This document shows positions 25,566 through 34,447 of a stretch of 64,000 nt of DNA, piece by piece. This DNA is from Streptomyces sp. NBC_01478 (GTDB taxonomy: Bacteria > Actinomycetota > Actinomycetes > Streptomycetales > Streptomycetaceae): the NCBI RefSeq assembly GCF_036227225.1, contig NZ_CP109444.1, positions 8,227,501-8,291,500 of the forward strand, given 5' to 3'. The first letter of the stretch is position 1. Each line of letters begins with the position of its first letter. A program made the position numbers and the translations under genes. The notes under the pieces are model-generated. The model was not told the DNA's origin. It made no database searches and saw only the letters and a list, made by a program, of their open reading frames with translations.

Positions 25566-25581
25566 CTCAATATTCGTTGAG
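25566..25581. promoter_or_regulatory. ArsR-family operator
   Basis: CTCAA-TATTCG-TTGAG, a perfect 5-bp inverted repeat with 6-bp spacer, fits the ArsR/SmtB consensus (ATCAA-N6-TTGAT type). It lies just upstream of the ArsR-phosphatase fusion. Confidence 0.65.
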
Positions 25582-25642
25582 CTAATGCCTGGAGTCAATG
25601 GTTCTGCGGGGGGAGAGGGGCGGTGTTTGGTGGGTAAGGCCG

Positions 25643-27076
25643 TCAGAGGGCGCCCAGCATGCGGCGCTGTACGTCGAGGTGGTGCTCGCTCATCCATGCC
25701 TGTGCCGCGATTTGGACCGCGTCCCATGGGGAGCCGAGGGGAGGAGTGTAGGAGAGGTCGAGTTCGCTGAGGCCGTCTACCGGCATGCCGTGGAAGAGCG
25801 CGGTGGCGTACGTGTCCACGCGCTTGGAGATCTCCGCGCCGCGCCGTCCGACGAGTTGGGCGCCGAGCAGGAGGCCGCTTTTGGTGTCGCCGGTGACGCG
25901 GATGGAGATCGGGGTGGCGCCGGGGTAGTACGCCTTGTGGTCGTCGGGGCGGCTCGCGGTGGTCGCCGGTGTCCAGCCCCGGCCGGAGTCGGCGGCTTCG
26001 TGGTCGCGCAGGCCGGTGCGGGCGGCGACGAGGTCGAAGACCTTGACCACCTGGGTGCCGAGGCTGCCCGCGAACCAGCGGGTGCCGCCGAGGGCGTTCT
26101 CGCCGGCGATCCGGCCCTGTTTGTGGGCGGTCGTCCCGAGCGGGAGCCAGGTCTTGCCGAGGAGGCGGTGGTGGGTGACGGCGCAGTCTCCGGCCGCGTA
26201 GACGTCGGGCAGTGATGTGCGCATGTACTCGTCGACGTCGATCGCGCCCTTCACGCCGAGTTGGGCTCCGGCGGTGGCGGCGAGGGTGGTGTCGGGTCGT
26301 ACGCCGACGACGACCAGGACGAGGTCGGCGCTGCGGGTGAAGGGATTGCCGTTCGGCCCGGTGGCGCGCACCTGGAGTGTGTCGCCGACGGCGTCGCGAG
26401 CGATCGCGGAGACCTGGGTGCCGGTGATGACTTCGACGCCGTTGGAGGTGAGTTCGTCATGGACGAGGGCGCCGAGTTCGCGGTCCACGGTGGGCAGGAC
26501 CTCGGGCAGGGCCTCGATCTGGGTGACGTGCAGGCCGCGGGTGGTGAGGGCCTCGGCCATCTCCAGGCCGATGTAGCCGGCGCCGATGACGACGGCCGAC
26601 TTCGGGTTGCGCGCGGCGATGGACTGCATGACCCCGAAGGTGTCGCCCATGTTGTGCAGGAGGTGAACGCCGTCCTGCGGGCCGAGCGCGTCGGGCCCCG
26701 TCAGTCCCTCGATGGGCGGGCGGGAGCTGACGGCCCCGGTGCCCACGATCAGTGCGTCGTACGGCAGTTGCTCGATCGATCCGGTCCCGTCGCGCACCAT
26801 CACGCGCTTGCCGGTCACGTCGATGCCGGTGGCGAGCGTGTTGGTGCGGACCTCCATGCCGGTGGCTTTGAGGTCGGCGAGGGTGCGGTGGGCGAGGCTG
26901 CTCCAGTGGTCGACCTCTCCGGAGACGTAGTACGGGATGCCGCAGATGGAGAAGTTCGGGTAGGCGTCGGCCACCACCACGGTGACCTCGCTGTCGGGAT
27001 CCAACTCGCGGGCGCGCAGGGCCGCACTGATGCCGGCGTCGCTCCCGCCGATGGCGACGATGCGTTTGCTGGCCAT
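25643..27076 (-). CDS. FAD-dependent CoA-disulfide-reductase-like oxidoreductase
   Basis: 477 aa from ATG 27076 with GGAGG upstream. N-terminal FAD Rossmann IVAIGGSDAGISAAL, active-site NFSICGIPYY with single redox C45, central NAD(P) Rossmann AVVIGAGYIGLEMAE, and VYAAGDCAV for FAD. The single Cys (SxxxC-type) and dimerisation domain are those of CoA-disulfide/NADH-oxidase/polysulfide reductases rather than CxxxxC disulfide reductases. It lies 75 bp downstream of trxA in an arsC-trxB-trxA series, suggesting a thiol-redox or arsenic-related function. Substrate uncertain. Confidence 0.82.
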   Translation of the reverse strand: MASKRIVAIGGSDAGISAALRARELDPDSEVTVVVADAYPNFSICGIPYYVSGEVDHWSSLAHRTLADLKATGMEVRTNTLATGIDVTGKRVMVRDGTGSIEQLPYDALIVGTGAVSSRPPIEGLTGPDALGPQDGVHLLHNMGDTFGVMQSIAARNPKSAVVIGAGYIGLEMAEALTTRGLHVTQIEALPEVLPTVDRELGALVHDELTSNGVEVITGTQVSAIARDAVGDTLQVRATGPNGNPFTRSADLVLVVVGVRPDTTLAATAGAQLGVKGAIDVDEYMRTSLPDVYAAGDCAVTHHRLLGKTWLPLGTTAHKQGRIAGENALGGTRWFAGSLGTQVVKVFDLVAARTGLRDHEAADSGRGWTPATTASRPDDHKAYYPGATPISIRVTGDTKSGLLLGAQLVGRRGAEISKRVDTYATALFHGMPVDGLSELDLSYTPPLGSPWDAVQIAAQAWMSEHHLDVQRRMLGAL

Positions 27077-27151
27077 CGAGAAACCTCCGTCGGAGATCGG
27101 AGAAGGGGAGGTGGTGGGGGCTGCTGTTCGCGCCCCCACCGGCGTCGCGTG

Positions 27152-27475
27152 TCAGGCGAGGTGGTCGGCGAGTTCGCGTTCGAGGGCGGCCTTCGGCTTC
27201 GCGCCCACGATGGTCTGCACGACCTCGCCGCCCTTGTAGAGGTTCAGCGTCGGGATGGACATAACGCCGTAGCGGGCGGCGATGGCCGGGTTCTCGTCGA
27301 TGTTGAGCTTGACGATCTCGATCTTGTCGCCGTGCTCGGCGGCGATCGCCTCCAGCGAGGGTGCGATCTGGCGGCAGGGGCCGCACCAGGCGGCCCAGAA
27401 GTCGACCAGGACGGGTTTGTCGCTGGCGAGAACGTCCTGGTCGAAGGAGTCCTCGGTGACGTTCTTGAGAGCCAT
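27152..27475 (-). CDS. trxA: Thioredoxin
   Basis: 107 aa. Active site WCGPC (C31, C34) in FWAAWCGPCRQIAPSLE, cis-Pro in MSIPTLNLY, complete fold. Cytosolic disulfide reductase, here probably the electron donor for the neighbouring LMW arsenate reductases. Follows trxB by 19 bp in the arsC-trxB-trxA-flavoprotein operon. Confidence 0.93.
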   Translation of the reverse strand: MALKNVTEDSFDQDVLASDKPVLVDFWAAWCGPCRQIAPSLEAIAAEHGDKIEIVKLNIDENPAIAARYGVMSIPTLNLYKGGEVVQTIVGAKPKAALERELADHLA

Positions 27476-27494
27476 GGTGATTCTCCAGGAGGCG

Positions 27495-28490
27495 TCAGAC
27501 GGCGATTGCGATCGCTTCGTCGGTGGTGTCGGAGTCGCTCAGGGAGGCGAGGTACCGCTCGGCGTCGAGGGCGGCGGCGCAGCCGGACCCGGCCGCGGTG
27601 ATGGCCTGGCGGTAGGTGTGGTCGACCACGTCGCCCGCGCCGAAGACGCCCGCGATGTTCGTACGCGTGGAGGGGGAGGCGACCTTGAGGTAGCCCTCGT
27701 CGTCCAGGTCCAGCTGGCCGGTGACCAGGTCGGTGCGCGGGTCGTGGCCGATGGCGACGAACAGGCCGGTTGCCGGGAGGCGAGAGGTCTCGCCGGTGAC
27801 GGTGTCGCGCAGGGTGAGCCCGGCGAGCTTGCCGCCGTCCTCGTGGATCTCGGCGACCTCGCTGTTCCAGGCGAAGGAGATCTTCGGGTCCGCGAGCGCG
27901 CGGTCCTGCATGGTCTTGGACGCCCGCAGGGTGTCGCGACGGTGGACGATCGTCACGGAACAGGCGAAGCGGGAGAGGAAGGTGGCCTCCTCCATCGCCG
28001 TGTCGCCGCCGCCGACCACCACGATGTCGTGCCCGCGGAAGAAGAAGCCGTCGCGGGTCGCGCAGTACGACACACCCCGGCCCGAGAGCGCGTCCTCGCC
28101 GGGCAGGCCCAGCTTGCGGTGCTGCGAGCCGGTCGCCACGATGACGGCCTTCGCCCGGTGGACCGTACCCGCGCTGTCGGTGACGGTCTTGACGGCGCCG
28201 GTGAGGTCGACCTCGACGATGTCGTCGGGGACGAGTTCGGCGCCGAAGCGTTCGGCCTGGGCCCGCATGTTGTCCATGAGGTCCGGGCCCATGATGCCGT
28301 CGCGGAAGCCGGGGAAGTTCTCCACCTCGGTCGTCTGCACCAGCGCGCCGCCGGCCGTGACCGCGCCCTCGAAGATCAGCGGCTTCAACGAAGCGCGGGC
28401 GGTGTAGAGGGCGGCGGTGTATCCGGCGGGGCCGGAGCCGATGACGATGACGTTGCGTACGTCCGCAGTCGTGTCCGTCGCTGTACTCAT
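27495..28490 (-). CDS. Thioredoxin reductase (ArsT-like) with altered active site
   Basis: 331 aa from ATG 28490, overlapping the arsC stop (ATGA). FAD motif [18 protein letters not shown] motif [13 protein letters not shown], and [10 protein letters not shown] are normal. The redox motif that should read CATC is CATR (C143, R146): codon CGC where TGC is expected. Such a protein should not form the internal disulfide that reduces thioredoxin. Gene position (arsC-trxB-trxA) matches the arsT genes of Streptomyces ars clusters. Either a real repurposed enzyme, a mutation, or a sequence error. Confidence 0.88.
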   Translation of the reverse strand: MSTATDTTADVRNVIVIGSGPAGYTAALYTARASLKPLIFEGAVTAGGALVQTTEVENFPGFRDGIMGPDLMDNMRAQAERFGAELVPDDIVEVDLTGAVKTVTDSAGTVHRAKAVIVATGSQHRKLGLPGEDALSGRGVSYCATRDGFFFRGHDIVVVGGGDTAMEEATFLSRFACSVTIVHRRDTLRASKTMQDRALADPKISFAWNSEVAEIHEDGGKLAGLTLRDTVTGETSRLPATGLFVAIGHDPRTDLVTGQLDLDDEGYLKVASPSTRTNIAGVFGAGDVVDHTYRQAITAAGSGCAAALDAERYLASLSDSDTTDEAIAIAV

Positions 28491-28900
28491 GCTTGCGGCT
28501 CCGGCGCGATCTCCTTGAGCAGGCCCTCTACGAGCACCTTGATCTCGTCGCGGATCGGACGGACGGCCGCGACGCCCTGGCCCGCCGGGTCCTCCAACGT
28601 CCAGTCCAGGTACCGCTTGCCGGGGAAGACGGGGCAGGTGTCGCCGCAGCCCATGGTGATGCAGACGTCCGACTCCTTCACCGCGTCCACGGTGAGCATC
28701 TTCGGGACCTCCGCGGAGATGTCGATGCCGACCTCGGCCATGGCCTCGACGGCGGCCGGGTTGACGCCGGCGCCCGGGTTGGAACCGGCGGACCGGACCT
28801 CGACGCGGTCCCCGGCCAGGTGGGTCAGCCACGCGGCGGCCATCTGGGAACGGCCGGCGTTGTGGACGCAGACGAACAGCACGGAGGGCTTGTCGGCCAT
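28487..28900 (-). CDS. arsC: Arsenate reductase ArsC (LMW-PTP type)
   Basis: 137 aa. P-loop CVHNAGRS (C11, R17), [18 protein letters not shown] with the two resolving cysteines, and LEDPAG acid loop. It is a compact, single-domain homologue of the ArsC at 24212. Reduces arsenate to arsenite with thioredoxin-type donors, which are encoded directly downstream. First gene of a four-gene minus-strand operon, divergent from arsR at 28989, so co-regulated by arsenite. Confidence 0.93.
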   Translation of the reverse strand: MADKPSVLFVCVHNAGRSQMAAAWLTHLAGDRVEVRSAGSNPGAGVNPAAVEAMAEVGIDISAEVPKMLTVDAVKESDVCITMGCGDTCPVFPGKRYLDWTLEDPAGQGVAAVRPIRDEIKVLVEGLLKEIAPEPQA

Positions 28901-28955
28901 CAGAGGTCTCTCTTGTCTCGCAACAGAACGGGCACGACATATCAGTACCCGGTGG

Positions 28956-28978
28956 TGTCAGTCACCGCTGATGTGACA
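28956..28978. promoter_or_regulatory. Inverted-repeat operator between arsC and arsR
   Basis: TGTCA...TGACA halves flank 13 bp in the 88-bp divergent gap; additional TCAG/CTGA steps follow up to 29010. Likely the ArsR binding site that controls both directions. Confidence 0.45.
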
Positions 28979-28988
28979 GTATCAGCGC

Positions 28989-29297
28989 ATGCTGACGTCA
29001 GTCGACACTGATCTGATCCGGGTTCTGGCCGACCCGCTAAGGCTCCAGATCGTGACCTTGCTCGCCCAAGAAACGCTGTGCACCACTCACCTCGTGGAGG
29101 AGACCGGTGCCCGGCAGACCAACCTCTCCAACCACCTGAAGGTGCTGCGCGAGGCCGGGGTCGTCGAGACGGAGCCGTGCGGCCGGTACACGTACTACAA
29201 GCTGCGTCCGGAAGTCTTCGCCTCGCTCGCCGGTCAGTTTGCCGACCTGGCCGAGTCCGCTCGTGCCGCCGTAGAGAACAAGAGGGCCTGCCCATGA
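28989..29297 (+). CDS. arsR: ArsR-family arsenite-responsive repressor
   Basis: 102 aa. Winged helix with LADPLRLQIVTLLAQETLCTTHL and recognition helix ARQTNLSNHLKVLREAGVV, then YTYYKLRPE. The metal-site region has a single Cys (C31 in ETLCTTHL) instead of the CVC of E. coli ArsR, so other thiols (for example near the C-terminal RACP) would complete an As(III) site. Stop overlaps the start of the aquaporin gene (ATGA). Confidence 0.9.
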   Translation: MLTSVDTDLIRVLADPLRLQIVTLLAQETLCTTHLVEETGARQTNLSNHLKVLREAGVVETEPCGRYTYYKLRPEVFASLAGQFADLAESARAAVENKRACP

Positions 29298-30073
29298 CCG
29301 CCGCCGAAGCCGCCCCGGTCGCGGAGTCCGCCGCACACGCCGCCGAGCCGGCCTCCGTCGGGTCTGCGCCGGGTGCCACCCCGCCGCGTAATCCCCTGGT
29401 TGCCCGGGCCGCCGCCGAACTCATAGGCACGGCGCTGCTGGTGGCTGTCGTGGTCGGCTCCGGTATCCAGGCCACCAACCTGAGCCACGACGTGGGTGTG
29501 CAGCTCTTGGCCAACTCCCTGGCCACCGTCTTCGGACTCGGCATCCTGATCCTGTTGTTCGGACCGGTCTCCGGTGCGCACTTCAACCCGGTCGTCACGC
29601 TGGCCGAGTGGTGGACGGCGCGACGTGGCGGCGCCGGGGTCACCCTGCGCGAGGTGGCCGTGTATGTGCCCGCGCAGATCGTGGGTGCGATCGTGGGCGC
29701 GATCCTGGCGGATGCGATGTTCGGCGAGCCGCTTGTGAAGTGGTCCACGCATGACCGTTCGGCCGGGCATCTGTTGCTGGGTGAGGTGGTCGCGACGGCT
29801 GGTCTGATCCTGCTGATCTTCGGCCTGGCGCGTGCCGACCGGCTGCAGTTCGCGCCCGTGGCCGTCGCGTCCTATATCGGCGCCGCGTACTGGTTCACGT
29901 CGTCGACGTCCTTCGCCAACCCCGCCGTGACTATCGGCCGCGCCTTCACCGACTCATTCGCGGGCATCGCGCCGGGTTCGGTCCTGGGGTTCATCGGCAT
30001 GCAACTCGTCGGTGGGGTGGTCGGGTTGGCCCTGGTGGCGCTTGTCTTCATGCGCGGTCGCCCTGCCGAATGA
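29294..30073 (+). CDS. MIP/aquaporin-family channel in ars operon
   Basis: 259 aa. Six TM helices with the two half-helix motifs: GAHFNPVVTLAEW (NPV instead of NPA) and SFANPAVTIGR. A 35-residue Ala/Pro-rich N-terminal extension precedes TM1. Linked to arsR by an ATGA overlap. Family knowledge: ars-linked aquaglyceroporins (AqpS type) conduct arsenite downhill, working with ArsC so that cytosolic arsenite leaves the cell. Confidence 0.88.
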   Translation: MTAAEAAPVAESAAHAAEPASVGSAPGATPPRNPLVARAAAELIGTALLVAVVVGSGIQATNLSHDVGVQLLANSLATVFGLGILILLFGPVSGAHFNPVVTLAEWWTARRGGAGVTLREVAVYVPAQIVGAIVGAILADAMFGEPLVKWSTHDRSAGHLLLGEVVATAGLILLIFGLARADRLQFAPVAVASYIGAAYWFTSSTSFANPAVTIGRAFTDSFAGIAPGSVLGFIGMQLVGGVVGLALVALVFMRGRPAE

Positions 30074-30275
30074 CGTACACGACACAGGTGGTGGTGATCT
30101 GCGGTGCTTCATGACGGGCTGCAGTTTCACCACACGTACCTGTGCCGAGGGTAGGAGCCAGTGGTGTGCAGGGGAGGTCGGGCCGATCCGCTGAAGGGCG
30201 ATGTACACGAGGGCCAGGGGCACCCCGTACACGGTGGACGGCCTTGCTCCTGTGCAGGGCAGCAGCCGTGAACGC

Positions 30276-30307
30276 TTGACCTTCAAGTCGGGTCGAAGGT
30301 TTACCGT
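30276..30307 (+). promoter_or_regulatory. MerR-type promoter with 20-bp spacer
   Basis: -35 TTGACC (30276-30281), -10 TACCGT (30302-30307), spacer 20 bp, with the dyad ACCTTC-N10-GAAGGT (30279-30284 / 30295-30300) inside the spacer. This is the hallmark of MerR-activated promoters. The ATG at 30316 is only 8 bp after the -10, so the message is probably leaderless. Confidence 0.82.
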
Positions 30308-30315
30308 CGGACGCA

Positions 30316-31097
30316 TGACGACCTACCGGATCTCGCAGCTGGCGGATCTCTCCGGCGTTCCGGCCACGACACTGCGCTTCTACGAGGACGCCGGCCTGCT
30401 GCCCGCGGACCGCACCCCGGCCCGGTACCGCCAGTACGGCGACGACGCGGTGGAGCGCCTGGCGTTCATCTCCTCGGCGAAGCTCCTGGGCCTGGCACTG
30501 GAGGAGATCCGCGAGCTCCTGGACGTGCGCGAGGAAGGCGTGTGCGCCTCGGTACGGGCCCGGATGCTGCCACTGGTCGCCGCCCGGATCACGGAGACCG
30601 ACGGCCGCATCGCCGAGCTGCGGGCGTTCAGCGGCCGTCTTGCCGGTGTCCACGCCGACCTGTCGGGCCCGGCCCCCGAGGGTGCGTGCGGTCCGGACTG
30701 CGGCTGCACCACCACGACGTCGACCGCGGCCCCCGGACCGGTCCCGGTACTGCTGTCATCCACCCGCCCCGCACCCGAAGAGGTTCCCGAAACGTGGCGC
30801 CAGGCCGCCGTGGCGTGCACGCTGGGCGGTGCCGAACTCGGCGAGCGCACCGAGCAGTGGCGCACGCTGGCCGGCAGGGCCGAGCGGCGCGAGGACATCC
30901 CGGACGGACTTCGGCTCGTCTTCCCGGCCGGCGCCGACCTCGCCGCCGAGGTCGCGGCCCTCGCGGCGGCGGAGCAGGGCTGCTGCGCCTTCTTCGACTT
31001 CACCCTCCATCTGACCCCCGACGCCCTCCAGTTGGATGTTCGCGCGCCCGAGAGCGCCGCCGGCATGCTGGCCGACCTGTTCGGAGCGACCGCATGA
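30316..31097 (+). CDS. MerR-family regulator with extra C-terminal domain
   Basis: 260 aa, twice the normal length. Residues 1-70 are the MerR winged helix (YRISQLADLSGVPATTLRFYEDAGLL), followed by the dimer coil and a Cys cluster GACGPDCGC at about residue 120. After a Thr/Pro-rich linker comes an additional domain (WRQAAVACTLGGAELGERTEQW...AAEQGCCAFFDFTLHL) with a CC pair. The metal is likely a thiophilic ion (Hg, As or Cu). Its own promoter has the MerR dyad, and the next gene, overlapping by ATGA, is MerT-like. Confidence 0.82.
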
Positions 31098-31420
31098 CCA
31101 CCCCCTCCTCTCCCCGCCCGGCCCGTCCGTGGGGCACCCTCGGCGCCGGCGCGGCTGCCCTCGCCGCCTGCGCGGTGTGCTGTGCGGGGCCGCTCCTCGC
31201 CATCCTCGGCGGTATCGGCGTCACCTCCGCGGTCGGGGCGCTGTGGATGCCCGTCTTCGCGGTGCTGGCCGTGGCCGCCGGACTCGGCATGCTCATGGTT
31301 CGGCAGCGGCGCAGGAAGGCGGCTTGCGGCACGGCCCCGGCCTTGGCCCCCACGGATCTCGGCATGCCCACCCTCGGTCCGAGTGCGGACGAGTCCGAGA
31401 GAGCGAAGAGCGGGCGCTGA
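31094..31420 (+). CDS. Small MerT/MerF-like membrane protein
   Basis: 108 aa. Two TM segments: LGAGAAALAACAVCCAGPLL, with the CAVCC cysteine cluster inside the first helix, and ALWMPVFAVLAVAAGLGML. A basic tail with another Cys (RRRKAAC) and an acidic soluble end follow. The Cys pair in TM1 followed by GP is the signature of mercuric transporters MerT/MerF, which hand metal ions across the membrane. No MerA or MerP is found nearby, so the metal is uncertain. Confidence 0.65.
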   Translation: MTTPSSPRPARPWGTLGAGAAALAACAVCCAGPLLAILGGIGVTSAVGALWMPVFAVLAVAAGLGMLMVRQRRRKAACGTAPALAPTDLGMPTLGPSADESERAKSGR

Positions 31421-31523
31421 AGCACGGCGCCGCGGGGGCGGGGGAGGAGCTGGCCCGGTGGCCTGTGAGGATGAGGCGGGGCCGCCGACCGGGGCCTCTG
31501 ATCGGTACGAAGGAGCCGTTCGG

Positions 31524-32522
31524 GTGCCGCAGCAGCAGGGAGCGCAGGGCCTGGTCGAGCGGATGGAACACCACCAGGTCGCGATCTACCTGGCGGCGAT
31601 GGCGGCAGGCGCGCTGCTTGGCTGGGCTGCCCCCGGAGCGGGGCCGGGGCTGGAGCACGCCATCAACCCGGTGCTCGGTGCGCTGCTGTTCGTCACCTTC
31701 CTCCAGGTCCCGGCCGCCGAACTGGTCCGCTCACTGCGCGACGGCCGGTTCCTGTCCGCCGCACTGGTGGTGAATTTCGTGGTGGTGCCGCTGGTGGTCG
31801 CCGCGATGTTCGCGTTCCTGCCCTCCGACCAGGCCGTCCGTCTCGGGATCCTGCTGGTGCTGCTGTGCCCGTGCGTGGACTACGTCATCGTCTTCTCCGG
31901 GCTGGCCGGCGGCAGCAACCGCCGCCTGCTGGCCGCCACCCCGGTACTGCTCGTCACGCAGATGTTGCTGCTGCCCGGGTTCCTGTACGTCTTCATGGGT
32001 TCGGAGTTGGCCGACATCGTCGAGGTCAGACCGTTCCTTGAGGCGTTCCTGATCCTGATCGTCATCCCGCTGGCCCTTGCCTGGGCCCTGCAGGCATGGG
32101 CCGCGCGCCGTCCGGCCGGTCAGAAGGTCTCCGACGCGGCGACCACCACGATGGTGCCGCTGATGGCCGCCACCTTGCTGGTCGTGGTCGCCTCCCAGGT
32201 CCCCAAGCTGGGCGACAGCCTCGCCGACGTCGCTGCGGTCATCCCCTTCTACATTGCCTTCCTGCTGGTCATGGCATTCGCCGGCAAGGCGGTGGCCCAC
32301 CTGTTCCACCTCGAAGCCCCGGCAGCCCGCGCAATCGTCTTCACCGGCGCCACTCGCAACTCCCTGGTCGTCCTGCCGCTCGCTCTCGCCCTGCCTGATG
32401 ACCTGGCCGTCGCCGCGGTCGTCGTGGTCACCCAGACCCTGGTGGAGGTCGTGGGCATGGTCACCTACGTCCGTCTGGTGCCCCGGCTGGTCCCCGAGAG
32501 GGCTCCTGCCAGCGCTGGCTAA
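31524..32522 (+). CDS. Acr3/bile acid:sodium symporter family carrier (putative arsenite exporter)
   Basis: 332 aa from GTG 31524 with AAGGAG 8 nt upstream; GTG 31458 with GGAGG is an alternative that adds 22 residues. About ten TM helices. LLCPCVDYVIVFSGLAGG has the Cys that is essential in Acr3 arsenite exporters (PCTDMVLVW in those), and TGATRNSLVVLPLALALP resembles their second inverted repeat. The BART-superfamily call is firm; arsenite as substrate follows from the conserved Cys and the surrounding ars genes. Confidence 0.78.
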   Translation: MPQQQGAQGLVERMEHHQVAIYLAAMAAGALLGWAAPGAGPGLEHAINPVLGALLFVTFLQVPAAELVRSLRDGRFLSAALVVNFVVVPLVVAAMFAFLPSDQAVRLGILLVLLCPCVDYVIVFSGLAGGSNRRLLAATPVLLVTQMLLLPGFLYVFMGSELADIVEVRPFLEAFLILIVIPLALAWALQAWAARRPAGQKVSDAATTTMVPLMAATLLVVVASQVPKLGDSLADVAAVIPFYIAFLLVMAFAGKAVAHLFHLEAPAARAIVFTGATRNSLVVLPLALALPDDLAVAAVVVVTQTLVEVVGMVTYVRLVPRLVPERAPASAG

Positions 32523-32744
32523 CTTGCCACAGACGAGTTCGTGGAGCAGGGGAGGGCGAATGACCTAGGTGACTTAGGAGGACGGCCCGGCCTGCAAGGT
32601 GCTTGCTGTTGTCCAAGCTCATGAACATTTCACCTCACCCCTGACGGCCGGGAGCCTCCGGAACTGGTGCCGAAGTGCAGTCCCTTGCTTCTGTGAACAA
32701 AGCCAAGTGATTGCACTTCAACGGCAGGGCACTGCCCATTCTTG

Positions 32745-33923
32745 TCAGGGTGTGTCAGAAGCCGCGGATGACTGCGTGCCTCGCTGCTGCCAGGCCAGAG
32801 TGATGGCGACAGTCACACCGCCGACGCTGACAGCGGCTGCGACAGCGGTGTAGCCGTAGGCGTCGGCGACGGGCCCGCCCGTGAGAGGGGCGAGGAGGTA
32901 GCCCAGGATGCCGATCTGGGACCAGAGGACCATCGCGGTGACGATGCGCTGTGCGGGTACGGCGTCGAGCAGGACCCCGATGGCGCCGGTGTTGGCCAGC
33001 CCGATGCCGCATCCCGCAACTGCCAGGGAGACGATCCACACCGGTACCGAGGAACTGGCCCCGGCGGCAGCGAGCCCGGCGATGACCAGCGCGGTCGAGG
33101 CCAGTAGGGCCCGGCGCGGGCTGAGCCGGGCGGCCAGCGCGGCGGCGACGGCCACCAGTACCGAAGTCGCCGCGTAGAGCGCGCCGATCTGGGCCTGAGC
33201 GAGCTTGGTGCCGAAGTGCAGTGGCAGCACTCCTTCCAGGGTGCCCAGAGCCATCACCGCAAAGGCGATACCGGCGCTGGCCGCCCAGAACCCGCGTGAG
33301 CGCAGTGCCCGGCGGTCGGCGGTGAACGTCGCACCATGTGCGGGCAGTTGCAGCGCCAATACGGGTACGGCCATCAGCAGGGTGAGTACGAGGTAGACGG
33401 CGAAGGGGTCGCGCACGCCGTGGATGGAGCCGAGCAGGGGACCCAGCAAGCCACCCGCGGAGTAGGCGGCGAAGACACGGCTCATGCACAGGTACTCCTG
33501 GCCGGGCCAGCTGGCCAGCGTAGTGAAGGTGATGCCCAGCCACAGACAGCCCGAGCCCAGCCCCATCACCAGACGGGCCGGCGCGAAGACGGCCAAGTCC
33601 GAGCCGAAGACGAACCCCAAGCTCCCCATCGCGACCAGCGCCAGGCTGACCATGATCACTGACGCCGGTGCCTGACGTCGCACTGCGGCGCCGCCCAGCG
33701 CGAAACCGGCGACCATGCCCAGAGGGAATGTGGCCACCAGCATCCCCATCACGGTGACACTGGCCTCGGTGTGCTGCGCGAGTTCCGGAAGCACCGGTGC
33801 GATCAGGCTGTACCCGGCCGCGTCCAGCACCCCCAGTCCCAGCAACACCGCATAGACCGCTGTCGAACGCCGCCCCGCCAGCGGCTCGGGCGTCGGTCCT
33901 TCGGCCATCGCGGTCGCGCTCAT
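32745..33923 (-). CDS. MFS transporter (12 TM)
   Basis: 392 aa from ATG 33923, which overlaps the arsR stop at 33920 (ATGA). Twelve TM helices, first one LLGLGVLDAAGYSLIAPVLP, with ATFPLGMVAGFALGG in the motif A region. No signature for a substrate. Because it is co-transcribed with an ArsR-family gene it may export an arsenical or other toxic compound. Confidence 0.82.
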   Translation of the reverse strand: MSATAMAEGPTPEPLAGRRSTAVYAVLLGLGVLDAAGYSLIAPVLPELAQHTEASVTVMGMLVATFPLGMVAGFALGGAAVRRQAPASVIMVSLALVAMGSLGFVFGSDLAVFAPARLVMGLGSGCLWLGITFTTLASWPGQEYLCMSRVFAAYSAGGLLGPLLGSIHGVRDPFAVYLVLTLLMAVPVLALQLPAHGATFTADRRALRSRGFWAASAGIAFAVMALGTLEGVLPLHFGTKLAQAQIGALYAATSVLVAVAAALAARLSPRRALLASTALVIAGLAAAGASSSVPVWIVSLAVAGCGIGLANTGAIGVLLDAVPAQRIVTAMVLWSQIGILGYLLAPLTGGPVADAYGYTAVAAAVSVGGVTVAITLAWQQRGTQSSAASDTP

Positions 33924-34276
33924 CGGTCCCTGCCCCGTCGGCCTCGGCCATCGCCTGACGCGACCGGCGCGGGCGCGGGCCGGCCCATCACTACATCGGC
34001 GGCCGAAGGAAACGCCTGCACGCACTCCTCGTTGAGCCGGTAGCGGCTGAAGGAGCCCTCCCGCTCCACCAGCACGAACCCCACGTCGGCCAGCCCTTTC
34101 AAGTGGTGCGACACCGTGGACTGGCCCACCTCCACCGCGGACACGATCTGCCCGACCGTCAACGGCATAGCACTGCGCGCCAGCAGCGTCACGATCTGAA
34201 TCCGCGTGGCGTCAGCCAGCGCCTTGAACCAGCTCGCGTACTCCTCGGCCTCGGAACGTTCCAGGAAGTCACTCAT
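33920..34276 (-). CDS. ArsR-family repressor
   Basis: 118 aa from ATG 34276 (a longer form starts upstream at 34414 without support). Winged helix: ALADATRIQIVTLLARSAMPLTVGQIV, recognition helix GQSTVSHHLKGLADVGFV, then SFSRYRLNEECVQAF. Only one Cys (NEECVQ), so the ligand may not be a tri-thiolate metal. AT-rich DNA at 34278-34305 upstream should be its promoter/operator. Controls the overlapping MFS gene. Confidence 0.85.
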   Translation of the reverse strand: MSDFLERSEAEEYASWFKALADATRIQIVTLLARSAMPLTVGQIVSAVEVGQSTVSHHLKGLADVGFVLVEREGSFSRYRLNEECVQAFPSAADVVMGRPAPAPVASGDGRGRRGRDR

Positions 34277-34447
34277 CGGTAATCGACGATAATAGATATG
34301 TGAGAGGTCGGCTACCGCCCGGGGTACTGCCAACGCAGCCTGTGCCACGTGGTGTAGGTGCAGAGAGCCCAATAGCGCCTCGCCAACTGGCAGTTGAGGA
34401 GTCGGATGCGGCACCCCGGTGGCACCGCCGTCCGTCCGCTCAGGTCC

